Positions 17,529 to 25,146 of a stretch of 31,712 nt of DNA are shown in pieces (the stretch's first letter is position 1; every line of letters begins with the position of its first letter). The notes below the pieces were generated by a model. It did not search any database. It was not told where the DNA came from and saw only the letters and a list, made by a program, of their open reading frames with translations. The DNA is from UBA8687 sp964564655 (lineage in GTDB: Bacteria; Nitrospinota; Nitrospinia; Nitrospinales; VA-1), in NCBI GenBank assembly GCA_964564655.1, contig CAZMBO010000013.1:1-31712 (forward strand), read 5' to 3'. The position numbers and the translations under genes are program-made.

Positions 17529-18155
17529 ATGCCTGAACTGGATATTGTAGATACGGAAAATAAGAAAGTCGGGAAGGTTGAGGCCTCCTCTAATGTGTTT
17601 GAGGCCAGGGTGCGTGATGAATTGGTGCAGCGTTATGTGACAATGCAGCTGGCAGCTCGGCGTGGGGGCAATGCGGCCACCAAGCAGAATAAAGGAGAGT
17701 TGCATGGCAGTAATGCGAAACCTTGGAGACAGAAGGGCACGGGTCGTGCTCGTTCAGGTAACACGCGATCACCGATTTGGCGAGGGGGTATGACGGTCTT
17801 TGGCCCTAGTCCTAGGAGTTATGCGTTTTCTCTTTCTAAGAAATCCAAAAAAATTGCAATCAAATCTGTTCTCACCGAAAGATTCAAGAGTCAAAATATC
17901 TCTGTTGTTGACTCCATTGTCCTAGAGCAACCAAAAACTAAAGATGTAGCCGCTATCCTGAAAAAAATGAGTCTTCCAAGTAAAACTTTGTTTATTATTT
18001 CTGAAAAAAACCAAAACTTTCAGTTGGCAGTGCGTAATTTGCCCTATACGAATGTTTTGCTAGTGGATGGCTTAAATGTGTTCGATCTTTTGAAGCATGA
18101 AAGAATTGTGTGTACAAAAGATGCGCTTCAAAAAATAGAGGAGCGACTTAACTAA
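17529..18155 (+). CDS. rplD: 50S ribosomal protein L4
   Basis: L4 lines the constriction of the exit tunnel with an extended basic loop. It has 208 residues. The tunnel loop motif KPWRQKGTGRARSGN and RSPIWRGGM are at about 64-86. In E. coli L4 also represses the S10 operon and tunes RNase E, but the matching leader is missing upstream of rpsJ here. Its stop codon overlaps the rplW ATG by one base. Confidence 0.96.
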   Translation: MPELDIVDTENKKVGKVEASSNVFEARVRDELVQRYVTMQLAARRGGNAATKQNKGELHGSNAKPWRQKGTGRARSGNTRSPIWRGGMTVFGPSPRSYAFSLSKKSKKIAIKSVLTERFKSQNISVVDSIVLEQPKTKDVAAILKKMSLPSKTLFIISEKNQNFQLAVRNLPYTNVLLVDGLNVFDLLKHERIVCTKDALQKIEERLN

Positions 18156-18442
18156 TGGATATGTATCAGGTAGTAATCAAACCATTGGTAACGGAAAAAG
18201 GCACCATGATGCTGAGCGAGGGTAATTGGGTAACCTTCAGGGTTCATCCGGATGCTAATAAAATTGAAGTTAGGGAAGCGATCCAGAAAATTTTTAGTGT
18301 CTCTGTTTTGCAAGTAAATACTCAGATCGTTCGTGGTAAGCGAAGAAGGTTTGGTAAAACGATGGGACAGTCAAAAGCATGGAAGAAGGCAATGGTGCGA
18401 TTGAAAGAAGGCGATAAAATTGAAATATTTGAAGGAGTTTAA
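18155..18442 (+). CDS. rplW: 50S ribosomal protein L23
   Basis: L23 lies at the tunnel exit, where trigger factor and SRP dock. It has 95 residues and begins MDMYQVVIKPLVTEKGTMM; the VIKPLVTEK signature and the basic RGKRRRFGKTMGQ loop are clear. It is translationally coupled to rplD through a TAATG overlap and followed 6 bases later by rplB. Confidence 0.95.
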   Translation: MDMYQVVIKPLVTEKGTMMLSEGNWVTFRVHPDANKIEVREAIQKIFSVSVLQVNTQIVRGKRRRFGKTMGQSKAWKKAMVRLKEGDKIEIFEGV

Positions 18443-18448
18443 GGGTTA

Positions 18449-19279
18449 ATGCCTATTAGGAAAAGAAAACCTCGTTCTCCTGGTGTGCGATTTCAGACCA
18501 TTTCGGGATTCGATGAGATAACAAAATCGGAACCAGAAAAAAGTCTTCTTGTCTCTATTTCAAGATCAGGTGGGCGCAATAATAATGGTCGAGTGACAGC
18601 TAAGCGTCGAGGCGGTGGTCATAGGAAGCAGTATCGCATTATTGATTTCAAACGCGGTAAAGATGGTATCGAGGCTAAAGTTGTCGGGATAGAGTATGAC
18701 CCTAATCGCTCTGCCCGTATCGCTTTGCTAGTTTACTCCGATGGCGAGAAGCGTTATATCATTGCGCCGGCAAAGTTAAATGTGGGTGATGTTTTGGTGT
18801 CGGGTGAAAATGCAGAGATCAAAATTGGCAATTGTCTACCGCTAAAAGATATTCCTGAGGGAACGCTGATTCACAACATAGAAATGCGACCGGGAAAAGG
18901 TGCGCAGATCGCACGCAGTGCAGGAAACGGGGTTCAGCTGATGGCGAAAGAAGGGGAGTATGTTACGCTGAAGTTGAGGTCAGGCGAGGTTCGTTTGATA
19001 CATAAAAATTGCCGTGCAACGATAGGTATTGTTGGGAATTCGGATCATGAAAATGTGTCGATTGGTAAAGCCGGGCGGGTGCGCTGGATGGGTCGCCGAC
19101 CGCGAGTGCGAGCTGTAGCCATGAACCCAGTAGATCATCCTATGGGCGGTGGTGAGGGTAGATCTTCGGGCGGGCGTCACCCCTGTAGTCCTTGGGGTCA
19201 AAGTGCTAAAGGATTAAAAACAAGAAAAGTTAATAAACTATCGAACAAATTTATTATCAATCGCAAAAAGAAGAAATAA
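18449..19279 (+). CDS. rplB: 50S ribosomal protein L2
   Basis: L2 is a primary 23S rRNA binder needed for subunit joining and peptidyl transferase structure. It has 276 residues. The core is typical (KRRGGGHRKQYRIIDF, YDPNRSARIALL, NPVDHPMGGGEGR). The conserved His of the active-site loop is kept as H230, but the second His of the usual HPHGGGEG motif is Met (M232). The C-terminal tail is lysine-rich. Confidence 0.97.
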   Translation: MPIRKRKPRSPGVRFQTISGFDEITKSEPEKSLLVSISRSGGRNNNGRVTAKRRGGGHRKQYRIIDFKRGKDGIEAKVVGIEYDPNRSARIALLVYSDGEKRYIIAPAKLNVGDVLVSGENAEIKIGNCLPLKDIPEGTLIHNIEMRPGKGAQIARSAGNGVQLMAKEGEYVTLKLRSGEVRLIHKNCRATIGIVGNSDHENVSIGKAGRVRWMGRRPRVRAVAMNPVDHPMGGGEGRSSGGRHPCSPWGQSAKGLKTRKVNKLSNKFIINRKKKK

Positions 19280-19304
19280 GTTTGTCCAATTTTGAGGGTT
19301 AGGA

Positions 19305-19586
19305 ATGGCACGATCGTTAAAAAAAGGTCCGTTTGTTGATTCGCATTTGATGGACCGGATCGAGGAGTTGAACCGTAAGAATGAAAAAACAATTTTCAAA
19401 ACTTGGTCGCGTCGCTCCACTATTACCCCGGATTTTGTCGGGCATACAATATCAGTCCATAATGGAAAAAAGTTTTTTCCGGTATTTGTGACTGAAAATA
19501 TGGTTGGGCACAAGCTAGGCGAGTTTTCTCCTACGCGTACTTTTAGGTCGCATGGAGGCAAAACCAAAAAAGCAGTAACCAAGTAA
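19305..19586 (+). CDS. rpsS: 30S ribosomal protein S19
   Basis: S19 pairs with S13 in the 30S head. It has 93 residues, beginning MARSLKKGPFVDSHLMDRIE and containing the signature VHNGKKFFPVFVTENMVGHKLGEF in its second half. The ATG at 19305 follows GAGGG. A 105-base gap with a small hairpin separates it from rplV, larger than most gaps in this cluster. Confidence 0.96.
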   Translation: MARSLKKGPFVDSHLMDRIEELNRKNEKTIFKTWSRRSTITPDFVGHTISVHNGKKFFPVFVTENMVGHKLGEFSPTRTFRSHGGKTKKAVTK

Positions 19587-19589
19587 GAT

Positions 19590-19617
19590 AGAGGATGGTT
19601 CCTCACGGGCCATCTCT
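19590..19617 (+). other. hairpin in the rpsS-rplV gap
   Basis: AGAG-ATGG (19590-19598, with one bulged G) pairs with CCATCTCT (19610-19617) around an 11-base loop, giving 8 bp. It begins 4 bases after the rpsS stop. No T-run follows, so a terminator is unlikely; processing, mRNA stability or a ribosomal-protein binding site are possible. The rest of the gap (19618-19691) shows no clear promoter. Confidence 0.4.
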
Positions 19618-19691
19618 GAAAAGAATTATTTTTGATGTATCGCAAGTTATAGGATAAGCCTCGCTTGTGGAATTAGAGAGACTGAAAAATT

Positions 19692-20033
19692 ATGGAAGTA
19701 AGAGCTTTACTTAGGCATACGCGAACAGCACCCCGTAAGGCGAGGTTGGTGGCAGATTTAATTCGCGGGAAAAATGTAAACGATGCCATTAATATTTTGC
19801 AATTTACACGTAAAAGAGCGGCGGATACTTTTCAAAAGTTATTAAAATCTGCCATTGCCAATGCGGAAGAGAATCATAAGGTTCTGGATGTGGAAGATTT
19901 ATTTGTGAAAAATGTAAGAGTCGATGAGGGTGTTACTTGGAAGCGCCATATGCCGCGTGCTCGAGGCACCTCAACAATGATTCAAAAAAAGACCAGCCAC
20001 ATCACTTTGGTGTTGGAAGAAAAAGAATCTTAA
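19692..20033 (+). CDS. rplV: 50S ribosomal protein L22
   Basis: L22 lines the exit tunnel opposite L4. It has 113 residues, starting MEVRALLRHTRTAPRKARLV. The long beta-hairpin that reaches the tunnel is at about 83-105 (EGVTWKRHMPRARGTS...), and the family ending is ITLVLEEKES. The ATG at 19692 has only a weak GAGAGA upstream. Confidence 0.96.
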   Translation: MEVRALLRHTRTAPRKARLVADLIRGKNVNDAINILQFTRKRAADTFQKLLKSAIANAEENHKVLDVEDLFVKNVRVDEGVTWKRHMPRARGTSTMIQKKTSHITLVLEEKES

Positions 20034-20043
20034 GGAGAAAAAA

Positions 20044-20736
20044 GTGGGTCAAAAAGTTCATCCCTATGGGTTTCGTTTAGGATTCAACAAGACTTGGATT
20101 TCTAACTGGTATGCGCGTAAAGACTATTCTAGTCAGTTGGTCGAGGACATTAGTCTTAGGAAATATATTTTTAAAACATTGTCGCATGCGGGAATTTCCC
20201 GGGTAGAAATTGAACGATCTGCGAATCGGGTGCGGATTAATATTCACACTGCACGTCCCGGAATTATTATCGGCAAAAAGGGCCTTGAGGTGGATCGTCT
20301 TAAGGAGGAATTGGAGAGGGTGATATCTGGCAAGCAGGTCAATCTCAATATCAAAGAGGTTCGGCGGGCTGAATTGGACGCCACTTTAATAGGCCAAAAT
20401 ATAGCTTTGCAGTTGGAAAAACGGGTTTCTTTTCGTCGCGCTATGAAAAAAAGTGTTGTCTCAGCGCTTCGGTTTGGAGCCAAGGGTATCAAGGTTCGGG
20501 TTTCGGGAAGATTGGGTGGGGCAGAAATTGCCCGGAGCGAATGGTACCGTGAAGGTCAAGTGCCTTTGCATACTCTCAGGGCTGATATAGATTATGGAAC
20601 AGCAGTCTCCAATACCACTTTCGGAATTATTGGTGTGAAGGTTTGGGTTTATAAGGGAGAGGCTCTGCCAGAAAAGAAATTGAAAAAACCAGAAGGATTT
20701 GGATCGAAACCTGCTGGGGAATCGGCTAAGAAATAA
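20044..20736 (+). CDS. rpsC: 30S ribosomal protein S3
   Basis: S3 forms part of the mRNA entry site and its helicase. It has 230 residues, beginning MGQKVHPYGFRLGFNKTW. The KH domain has RPGIIIGKKGLEVDRL (about 74-89), and the C-terminal domain has GAEIARSEWYREGQVPLHT. The start is GTG at 20044 with AAGGAGAAA upstream. A lysine-rich C-terminal tail is present. Confidence 0.97.
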   Translation: MGQKVHPYGFRLGFNKTWISNWYARKDYSSQLVEDISLRKYIFKTLSHAGISRVEIERSANRVRINIHTARPGIIIGKKGLEVDRLKEELERVISGKQVNLNIKEVRRAELDATLIGQNIALQLEKRVSFRRAMKKSVVSALRFGAKGIKVRVSGRLGGAEIARSEWYREGQVPLHTLRADIDYGTAVSNTTFGIIGVKVWVYKGEALPEKKLKKPEGFGSKPAGESAKK

Positions 20737-20778
20737 TTTTTTTAGAATTAAAAGGAATCAATTAGGAGATAGTGCATC

Positions 20779-21183
20779 ATGTTGATGCCGAAAAGAGTTA
20801 AGTATAGAAAACGCCATAAGGGTAAGATGCGTGGAACCGCTTATCGAGGTGGGACTTTAAATTTTGGTGCCTTTGGCCTTCAAGCTCTGGAGTGTGGGCG
20901 CATAACGAATCGGCAAATCGAAGCTGCCCGAATTGCTATGACAAGACATGTGAAGAGAGGGGGGAAAATTTGGTTGAGAATTTTTCCTGATAAGCCGGTT
21001 TCAAAGAAACCTCTTGAAACCCGAATGGGTAAGGGTAAAGGTAATCCAGAGTTTTGGGTGGCTGTGGTGAAGCCAGGGCGTATCCTCTACGAAATGGAAG
21101 GGGTCTCTGAGCCGATTGCAAAAGAGGCGTTTCGTCTTGCGGCCCATAAACTATCTGTAGCAACCCGATTTGTTACGAAATAA
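20779..21183 (+). CDS. rplP: 50S ribosomal protein L16
   Basis: L16 binds near the A site and organises 23S helices. It has 134 residues, starting MLMPKRVKYRKRHKGKMRG. ATG at 20779 is preferred over ATG at 20785 because AGGAGA lies 9 bases upstream. The conserved loop TRMGKGKGNPEFWVAVVKPG contains the Arg that is hydroxylated in some bacteria. Confidence 0.96.
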   Translation: MLMPKRVKYRKRHKGKMRGTAYRGGTLNFGAFGLQALECGRITNRQIEAARIAMTRHVKRGGKIWLRIFPDKPVSKKPLETRMGKGKGNPEFWVAVVKPGRILYEMEGVSEPIAKEAFRLAAHKLSVATRFVTK

Positions 21184-21201
21184 CTGAACGGTAAATAGGT
21201 A

Positions 21202-21432
21202 ATGAAAGCACAAGAGATTAGAGATCTTTCGGAGAAAGAACGGGAGGACAAGGTAACAGACTTGGGTCAGGAAATTTTTAACCTAAGGTTTCAATTGGCT
21301 ACGGGGAAAATTGAAAACCCGAGTCGATTGAAAAGTCTTCGTAGAGATATCGCGAGAATTAAGACCATTCAGCGGGAAGCTGGAGATGAGGTGCCACAGT
21401 CTATAGAAGAACAAAAGGAAGATAAGAAATAA
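21202..21432 (+). CDS. rpmC: 50S ribosomal protein L29
   Basis: L29 is a small helical-hairpin protein near the tunnel exit beside L23. It has 76 residues; the core EIRDLSEKE...LRFQLATGKIENPSRLKSLRRDIARIKT-type pattern is complete. A charged tail (QSIEEQKEDKK) makes it slightly longer than the usual 60-70. It lies between rplP and rpsQ as normal. Confidence 0.93.
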   Translation: MKAQEIRDLSEKEREDKVTDLGQEIFNLRFQLATGKIENPSRLKSLRRDIARIKTIQREAGDEVPQSIEEQKEDKK

Positions 21433-21483
21433 CGTAATGGGGTAAAAGATCGCCCTGAAAATCAAACTGAATAGGAAATTCCT

Positions 21484-21759
21484 TTGGAAAAGACTACAAA
21501 AAGAAAAACTTTGCAAGGCCATGTTGTAAGCAACAAAATGGATAAGACGGTGGTCGTGCAGGTGGAGCGGAAGTATATGCACCCTAAATTTAAAAAGGTG
21601 GTAAAAAGCACCCGCAAATATAGCGCGCATGATGAAAAAAATGAGTGTAATCCTGGAGACTTTATTAGTATTGGGGAAACTCGACCGCTGAGTAAAACCA
21701 AACGTTGGCGGATGCTAGAAGTTATTAAAAAAGGTGTGGAAGAAGGTATAGCGTCATGA
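21484..21759 (+). CDS. rpsQ: 30S ribosomal protein S17
   Basis: S17 is an OB-fold primary binder of 16S rRNA. It has 91 residues with LQGHVVSNKMDKTVVV near the N-terminus and GDFISIGETRPLSKTKRW in the OB core. The start is TTG at 21484 with AGGA at 21473-21476 and 7-base spacing. The stop overlaps rplN by 4 bases (ATGA), implying coupled translation. Confidence 0.94.
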   Translation: MEKTTKRKTLQGHVVSNKMDKTVVVQVERKYMHPKFKKVVKSTRKYSAHDEKNECNPGDFISIGETRPLSKTKRWRMLEVIKKGVEEGIAS

Positions 21760-22124
21760 TTCAACTGAGAACGGTTTTAGAGGTTGCGGACAATTCCGGA
21801 GCAAAAGTGGTCCAGTGTATTAAGGTGCTGGGTGGGTCTCGTCGTCGGTATGCGCGTATTGGCGATGTGATTGTTGTTGCCGTAAAAGAAGTTGACCCTC
21901 AGAGCAGTTTGAAAAAGGGTGAGGTGAAAAAAGCAGTGGTGGTTCGCACCCGTAAGGAAATTCGAAGATCTAATGGAACTTATATTAAGTTTGACAGTAA
22001 CGCCGCAGTTCTGATTGGAGAGGGGAAAGACCCTGTAGGAACTCGTATTTTTGGTCCTGTTGCTAGGGAATTGCGTGCTAAACGTTATATGAAGATTCTA
22101 TCGCTTGCTCCGGAGGTATTGTAG
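21756..22124 (+). CDS. rplN: 50S ribosomal protein L14
   Basis: L14 sits at the subunit interface and, in many bacteria, binds RsfS. It has 122 residues, the usual length. It begins MIQLRTVLEVADNSGAK and ends MKILSLAPEVL, both typical. It overlaps rpsQ (ATGA) and rplX (TAGTG, one base), so S17-L14-L24 form a tightly coupled unit at the start of the spc cluster. Confidence 0.97.
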   Translation: MIQLRTVLEVADNSGAKVVQCIKVLGGSRRRYARIGDVIVVAVKEVDPQSSLKKGEVKKAVVVRTRKEIRRSNGTYIKFDSNAAVLIGEGKDPVGTRIFGPVARELRAKRYMKILSLAPEVL

Positions 22125-22462
22125 TGAAAAGGGCAGCTTATAAATTGCATCTCAAAAAAGACGACATTGTTCAGGTTATTGCCGGGAAAGAAAAAGGGAA
22201 AAAGGGAAAAATTTTGGCAATCTTCCCTGCGCGCGAACGTGTAACAGTCGAGAAATTGAATATGGTTAAACGCCATACGAAGGGGGATGGCAAGTCTAAG
22301 CAGTCAGCCATTATAGAGAAAGAAGGGACAATTCACATATCTAATGTTTTGTTGGTGAGCGACAAGGTCGGCAAGGGAGTTCGAACAAAATTAAAAAAAC
22401 TGGCCGATGGTAAGCGGGTTCGCGTTTGCTCAAAAACCGGAGATGTGTTGGATAAGGTATAG
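22124..22462 (+). CDS. rplX: 50S ribosomal protein L24
   Basis: L24 initiates large-subunit assembly and lies by the tunnel exit. It has 112 residues with an N-terminal KOW motif (KKDDIVQVIAGKEKGKKGKIL) and a C-terminal half with RVCSKTGDVLDKV. The start is GTG at 22124, sharing one base with the rplN stop; CGGAGG lies about 8 bases upstream. Confidence 0.96.
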   Translation: MKRAAYKLHLKKDDIVQVIAGKEKGKKGKILAIFPARERVTVEKLNMVKRHTKGDGKSKQSAIIEKEGTIHISNVLLVSDKVGKGVRTKLKKLADGKRVRVCSKTGDVLDKV

Positions 22463-22464
22463 GT

Positions 22465-23004
22465 ATGGCAAACTTCAAAAAAGCATATATTGAAAAACAT
22501 AAAGCGGCGATCCAAAATGATCTAGGCTTGAGCAATGTTATGGAAATTCCCAAGATGGAAAAGATCACCGTTAATATGGGTCTGGGTGAAGCGTTGCAGA
22601 ACTCTAAACTTATAGAATCGGGGATTGAGCAATTGAAGGTAATTACGGGCCAATCTCCAGTTGTAACGAAGGCAAAAAAGTCCATCTCCAACTTCAAATT
22701 ACGAGAAGGGGTTTCGATTGGCTTGAAGGTCACGATGCGCGGCAACCGTATGTATGAGTTTTGGGAAAGGTTGGTTTGTTTTGCGCTTCCCCGAGTGCGT
22801 GATTTTAAAGGATTGCCTCCAAAAGCGTTTGATGGGCGCGGTAATTATACGATTGGATTGAAAGAGCAGTTGATCTTTCCTGAAATCAATTTTGATAAAA
22901 TAGAAAAGATCAAGGGAATGAATATTACAATTACGACTACTGCTAAAAATGATGAACAGGGTAAATGTTTGTTGACCTATATGGGGCTTCCCCTAAGAAA
23001 GTAA
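22465..23004 (+). CDS. rplE: 50S ribosomal protein L5
   Basis: L5 is the 5S rRNA-binding protein of the central protuberance. It has 179 residues, the family norm. It contains KITVNMGLGEA, TGQSPVVTKAKKSISNFKLREG and RDFKGLPPKAFDGRGNYTIGLKEQ-type text. The start is ATG at 22465, two bases after the rplX stop. Confidence 0.97.
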   Translation: MANFKKAYIEKHKAAIQNDLGLSNVMEIPKMEKITVNMGLGEALQNSKLIESGIEQLKVITGQSPVVTKAKKSISNFKLREGVSIGLKVTMRGNRMYEFWERLVCFALPRVRDFKGLPPKAFDGRGNYTIGLKEQLIFPEINFDKIEKIKGMNITITTTAKNDEQGKCLLTYMGLPLRK

Positions 23005-23008
23005 AGGT

Positions 23009-23194
23009 ATGGCAAGAAAAGCACTTATAGCTAAGCAGAAAAGAAAACCCAAATTTGCTGTTAGAAGTTATAACCGATGTAACATCTGTGGGCGGCCAAG
23101 AGCCTTTCTTAGAAAGTTTGGTATATGCCGCATTTGTTTTCGCGAGAGGGCGTTGCGTGGAGAAGTTCCTGGTGTTACTAAGGCCAGTTGGTAA
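23009..23194 (+). CDS. rpsN: 30S ribosomal protein S14, zinc form (type Z)
   Basis: S14 belongs to the 30S head. It has 61 residues, the short zinc-binding form, with Cys pairs C24/C27 and C40/C43 and the usual ending GEVPGVTKASW. The long Cys-free S14 typical of enterobacteria would be about 100 residues. The start is ATG at 23009, four bases after rplE. Confidence 0.97.
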   Translation: MARKALIAKQKRKPKFAVRSYNRCNICGRPRAFLRKFGICRICFRERALRGEVPGVTKASW

Positions 23195-23232
23195 TGAAAT
23201 TGAATTAATAATTTTTGGAGTACCGTTTTAAA

Positions 23233-23625
23233 ATGATGACCGATCCCATAGCAGATTTGTTCACCCGTATTCGTAATGGGCAAATGGTGCGGCACCTGAG
23301 GGTGGATGTTCCAGGGTCTAAAATGAAAAAGCGGATTGTGGAAATTTTAAAGGATGAAGGGTATATCAAAAATTTCCGCCATTACGAGGATGGTAAGCAG
23401 GGAATTCTTCGGGTTTATTTGAAATATCAAAACGATGAGCCTGTTATTCGAGGAATCGAAAGAGTCAGCAAGCCGGGAAGAAGAAATTATGTGGGGCGCG
23501 ACACGATCCCTAGGGTTTTGAATGGATTGGGTTTGGCTATTGTTTCGACTTCGTCAGGCGTCTTCACCGACGAGCAATGCCGGGAAAAGGGTGTTGGTGG
23601 TGAAGTCCTTGGTCGTGTCTGGTAA
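23233..23625 (+). CDS. rpsH: 30S ribosomal protein S8
   Basis: S8 binds the central domain of 16S rRNA and in E. coli represses the spc operon. It has 130 residues from ATG at 23233 (MMTDPIADLFTRIRNG), the normal start and length; a TTG at 23215 in the same frame would overlap the likely ribosome-binding site GGAG at 23217-23220. It ends with the signature GVGGEVLGRVW. A 74-base gap with a hairpin follows before rplF. Confidence 0.95.
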   Translation: MMTDPIADLFTRIRNGQMVRHLRVDVPGSKMKKRIVEILKDEGYIKNFRHYEDGKQGILRVYLKYQNDEPVIRGIERVSKPGRRNYVGRDTIPRVLNGLGLAIVSTSSGVFTDEQCREKGVGGEVLGRVW

Positions 23626-23662
23626 ATATTTATTTTTTTCCTCTAATGGAAAGTTACAAGCA

Positions 23663-23680
23663 CCTGGGTTGACTCCCGGG
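23663..23680 (+). other. hairpin before rplF, covering a GGGAG motif
   Basis: CCTGGG (23663-23668) pairs with CCCGGG (23675-23680) around loop TTGACT, giving 6 bp with one G-U pair. The 3' arm overlaps GGGAG (23678-23682), the only Shine-Dalgarno-like sequence just before the two possible rplF starts. It could lower L6 translation or bind a protein such as S8; this is inference. Confidence 0.4.
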
Positions 23681-23699
23681 AGTAATGGATAAAAAGAAA

Positions 23700-24251
23700 A
23701 TGTCTCGAATAGGAAAACAGCCAGTTCTAGTGCCCTCAGGGGTAGAGTGCAAAGTTAATGGCTCAACGCTTGATGTTAAAGGGCCTAAGGGGCAGTTGTC
23801 TCGTCAATTGCATCCAAACATGAAAATCGAGTTGAAGGATAATACGGTAACAGTAACTCGACCCACAGATAATCGGTTAGATCGTTCTTTGCATGGTCTC
23901 ACAAGAACTTTGATCAACAATATGGTGCTGGGAGTTTCGACGGGCTACTCGAAGCAGCTCAATATTGTGGGTGTCGGTTATAAGGTTGCGTTAAAGGGTA
24001 AGAATTTGGAGTTGAATCTGGGGCATTCCCACGCTATCAATTACCCGGTACCAAAGGGGATTGAGTTTGAGGTAGATGAGAAAAAGAACACCATAATTGT
24101 TAAGGGTATCAATAAGGAAGTGGTGGGTCAAACGGCAGCAGAAATTCGCGGGTTTCGTCCCCCGGAGCCCTACAAGGGAAAGGGTGTCATGTACTCGACT
24201 GAAAGGATTATTCGCAAAGCTGGTAAGGCTGCGGTAGCAAAAGGAACGTAA
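23700..24251 (+). CDS. rplF: 50S ribosomal protein L6
   Basis: L6 binds near the sarcin-ricin loop. It has 183 residues from ATG at 23700 (MSRIGKQPVLVPSGV), the family start. An upstream in-frame ATG at 23685 would add MDKKK and lies only two bases from GGGAG, so neither start has an ideal ribosome-binding site. Conserved text includes GKNLELNLGHSH and the C-terminal FRPPEPYKGKGVMYSTE. Confidence 0.95.
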   Translation: MSRIGKQPVLVPSGVECKVNGSTLDVKGPKGQLSRQLHPNMKIELKDNTVTVTRPTDNRLDRSLHGLTRTLINNMVLGVSTGYSKQLNIVGVGYKVALKGKNLELNLGHSHAINYPVPKGIEFEVDEKKNTIIVKGINKEVVGQTAAEIRGFRPPEPYKGKGVMYSTERIIRKAGKAAVAKGT

Positions 24252-24252
24252 A

Positions 24253-24618
24253 ATGAAAACTTTAGAACGTGAGCGTCTGCGGCTGAGCAGGAAAAAAAGA
24301 ATCAAGATGAAGGTGCAAAAGCAAAAAAGTCGGCATCGGTTGACGGTGTTTCGTAGCACTAAACATATTTATGCGCAAATCGTCGATGACAACGAGGGTA
24401 AAACTTTGGTTGCCAGCTCGTCTCTTTCAAAAGGGTTTAAGGAGCAAATGAAAACTGGCGGAAATTTGAAAGCTGCAGCTTTAGTCGGCTCTTTGATTGG
24501 CGAACAGGCGGCGGCACAAGGAATCAAAGAAGTCTATTGTGATAGGAACGGTTTTCATTATTCTGGAAGAATAAAAGCCCTTGCAGATGCGGTTCGGGAA
24601 AAAGGAATTAAATTTTAA
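24253..24618 (+). CDS. rplR: 50S ribosomal protein L18
   Basis: L18 binds 5S rRNA in the central protuberance. It has 121 residues. The N-terminal basic stretch RLSRKKRIKMKVQ is followed by RLTVFRSTKHIYAQIVDDNEG and the C-terminal DRNGFHYSGRIKALADAVRE, all typical. It starts one base after the rplF stop. Confidence 0.96.
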   Translation: MKTLERERLRLSRKKRIKMKVQKQKSRHRLTVFRSTKHIYAQIVDDNEGKTLVASSSLSKGFKEQMKTGGNLKAAALVGSLIGEQAAAQGIKEVYCDRNGFHYSGRIKALADAVREKGIKF

Positions 24619-24641
24619 TCTAAATTAAGCAGGAGGAAGGT

Positions 24642-25133
24642 TTGCGACAAAAGCAACCTGAAAACCCAACAGATTTTGTTGATAAAGTGGTCAAGATCAA
24701 CCGTGTAGCCAAGGTTGTTAAAGGTGGTCGTCGGTTCAGCTTCAGTGCATTAGTCGTGGTCGGTAACCGTGATGGCAAGGTAGGCTGGGGTTTAGGAAAA
24801 GCCAACGAAGTTCCTGAGGCCATTCGTAAAGGTGTTGAAAAAGCCAAGAAGAGCTTGGTTTCGGTCAGTCTTGAGGGTTCCTCCATTCCGCATGAAGTTA
24901 TTGGTGCTTATGGTTCGGGAAGAGTAATGTTGAAGCCAGCATCAAGGGGAACCGGGTTGATTGCAGGTGGGGCGGTTCGTGCTGTATTAGAAGCGGCAGG
25001 CGTGCGCGATATCCTCACTAAATGTCTGCGGACAAATAACCCGCATAATGTTGTCAAAGCAACAATCCAAGGACTAATGGACCTCCGAAGCGCTAAAGAT
25101 TGCGCCCGGGTAAGAGGAAAACAGGTAGGCTGA
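24642..25133 (+). CDS. rpsE: 30S ribosomal protein S5
   Basis: S5 lies at the mRNA entry channel and affects fidelity. It has 163 residues. The N-terminal dsRBD-like domain has KVVKINRVAKVVKGGRRFSFSALVVVGN-type text and the loop GKVGWGLGKANEVPEA, and the C-terminal domain has RGTGLIAGGAVRAVLE. The start is TTG at 24642 behind a very strong AGGAGGAAGG. rplO follows 13 bases later, so there is no room for rpmD (L30), which usually lies between them. Confidence 0.96.
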   Translation: MRQKQPENPTDFVDKVVKINRVAKVVKGGRRFSFSALVVVGNRDGKVGWGLGKANEVPEAIRKGVEKAKKSLVSVSLEGSSIPHEVIGAYGSGRVMLKPASRGTGLIAGGAVRAVLEAAGVRDILTKCLRTNNPHNVVKATIQGLMDLRSAKDCARVRGKQVG

Positions 25134-25146
25134 TTAAGGAAAATGC

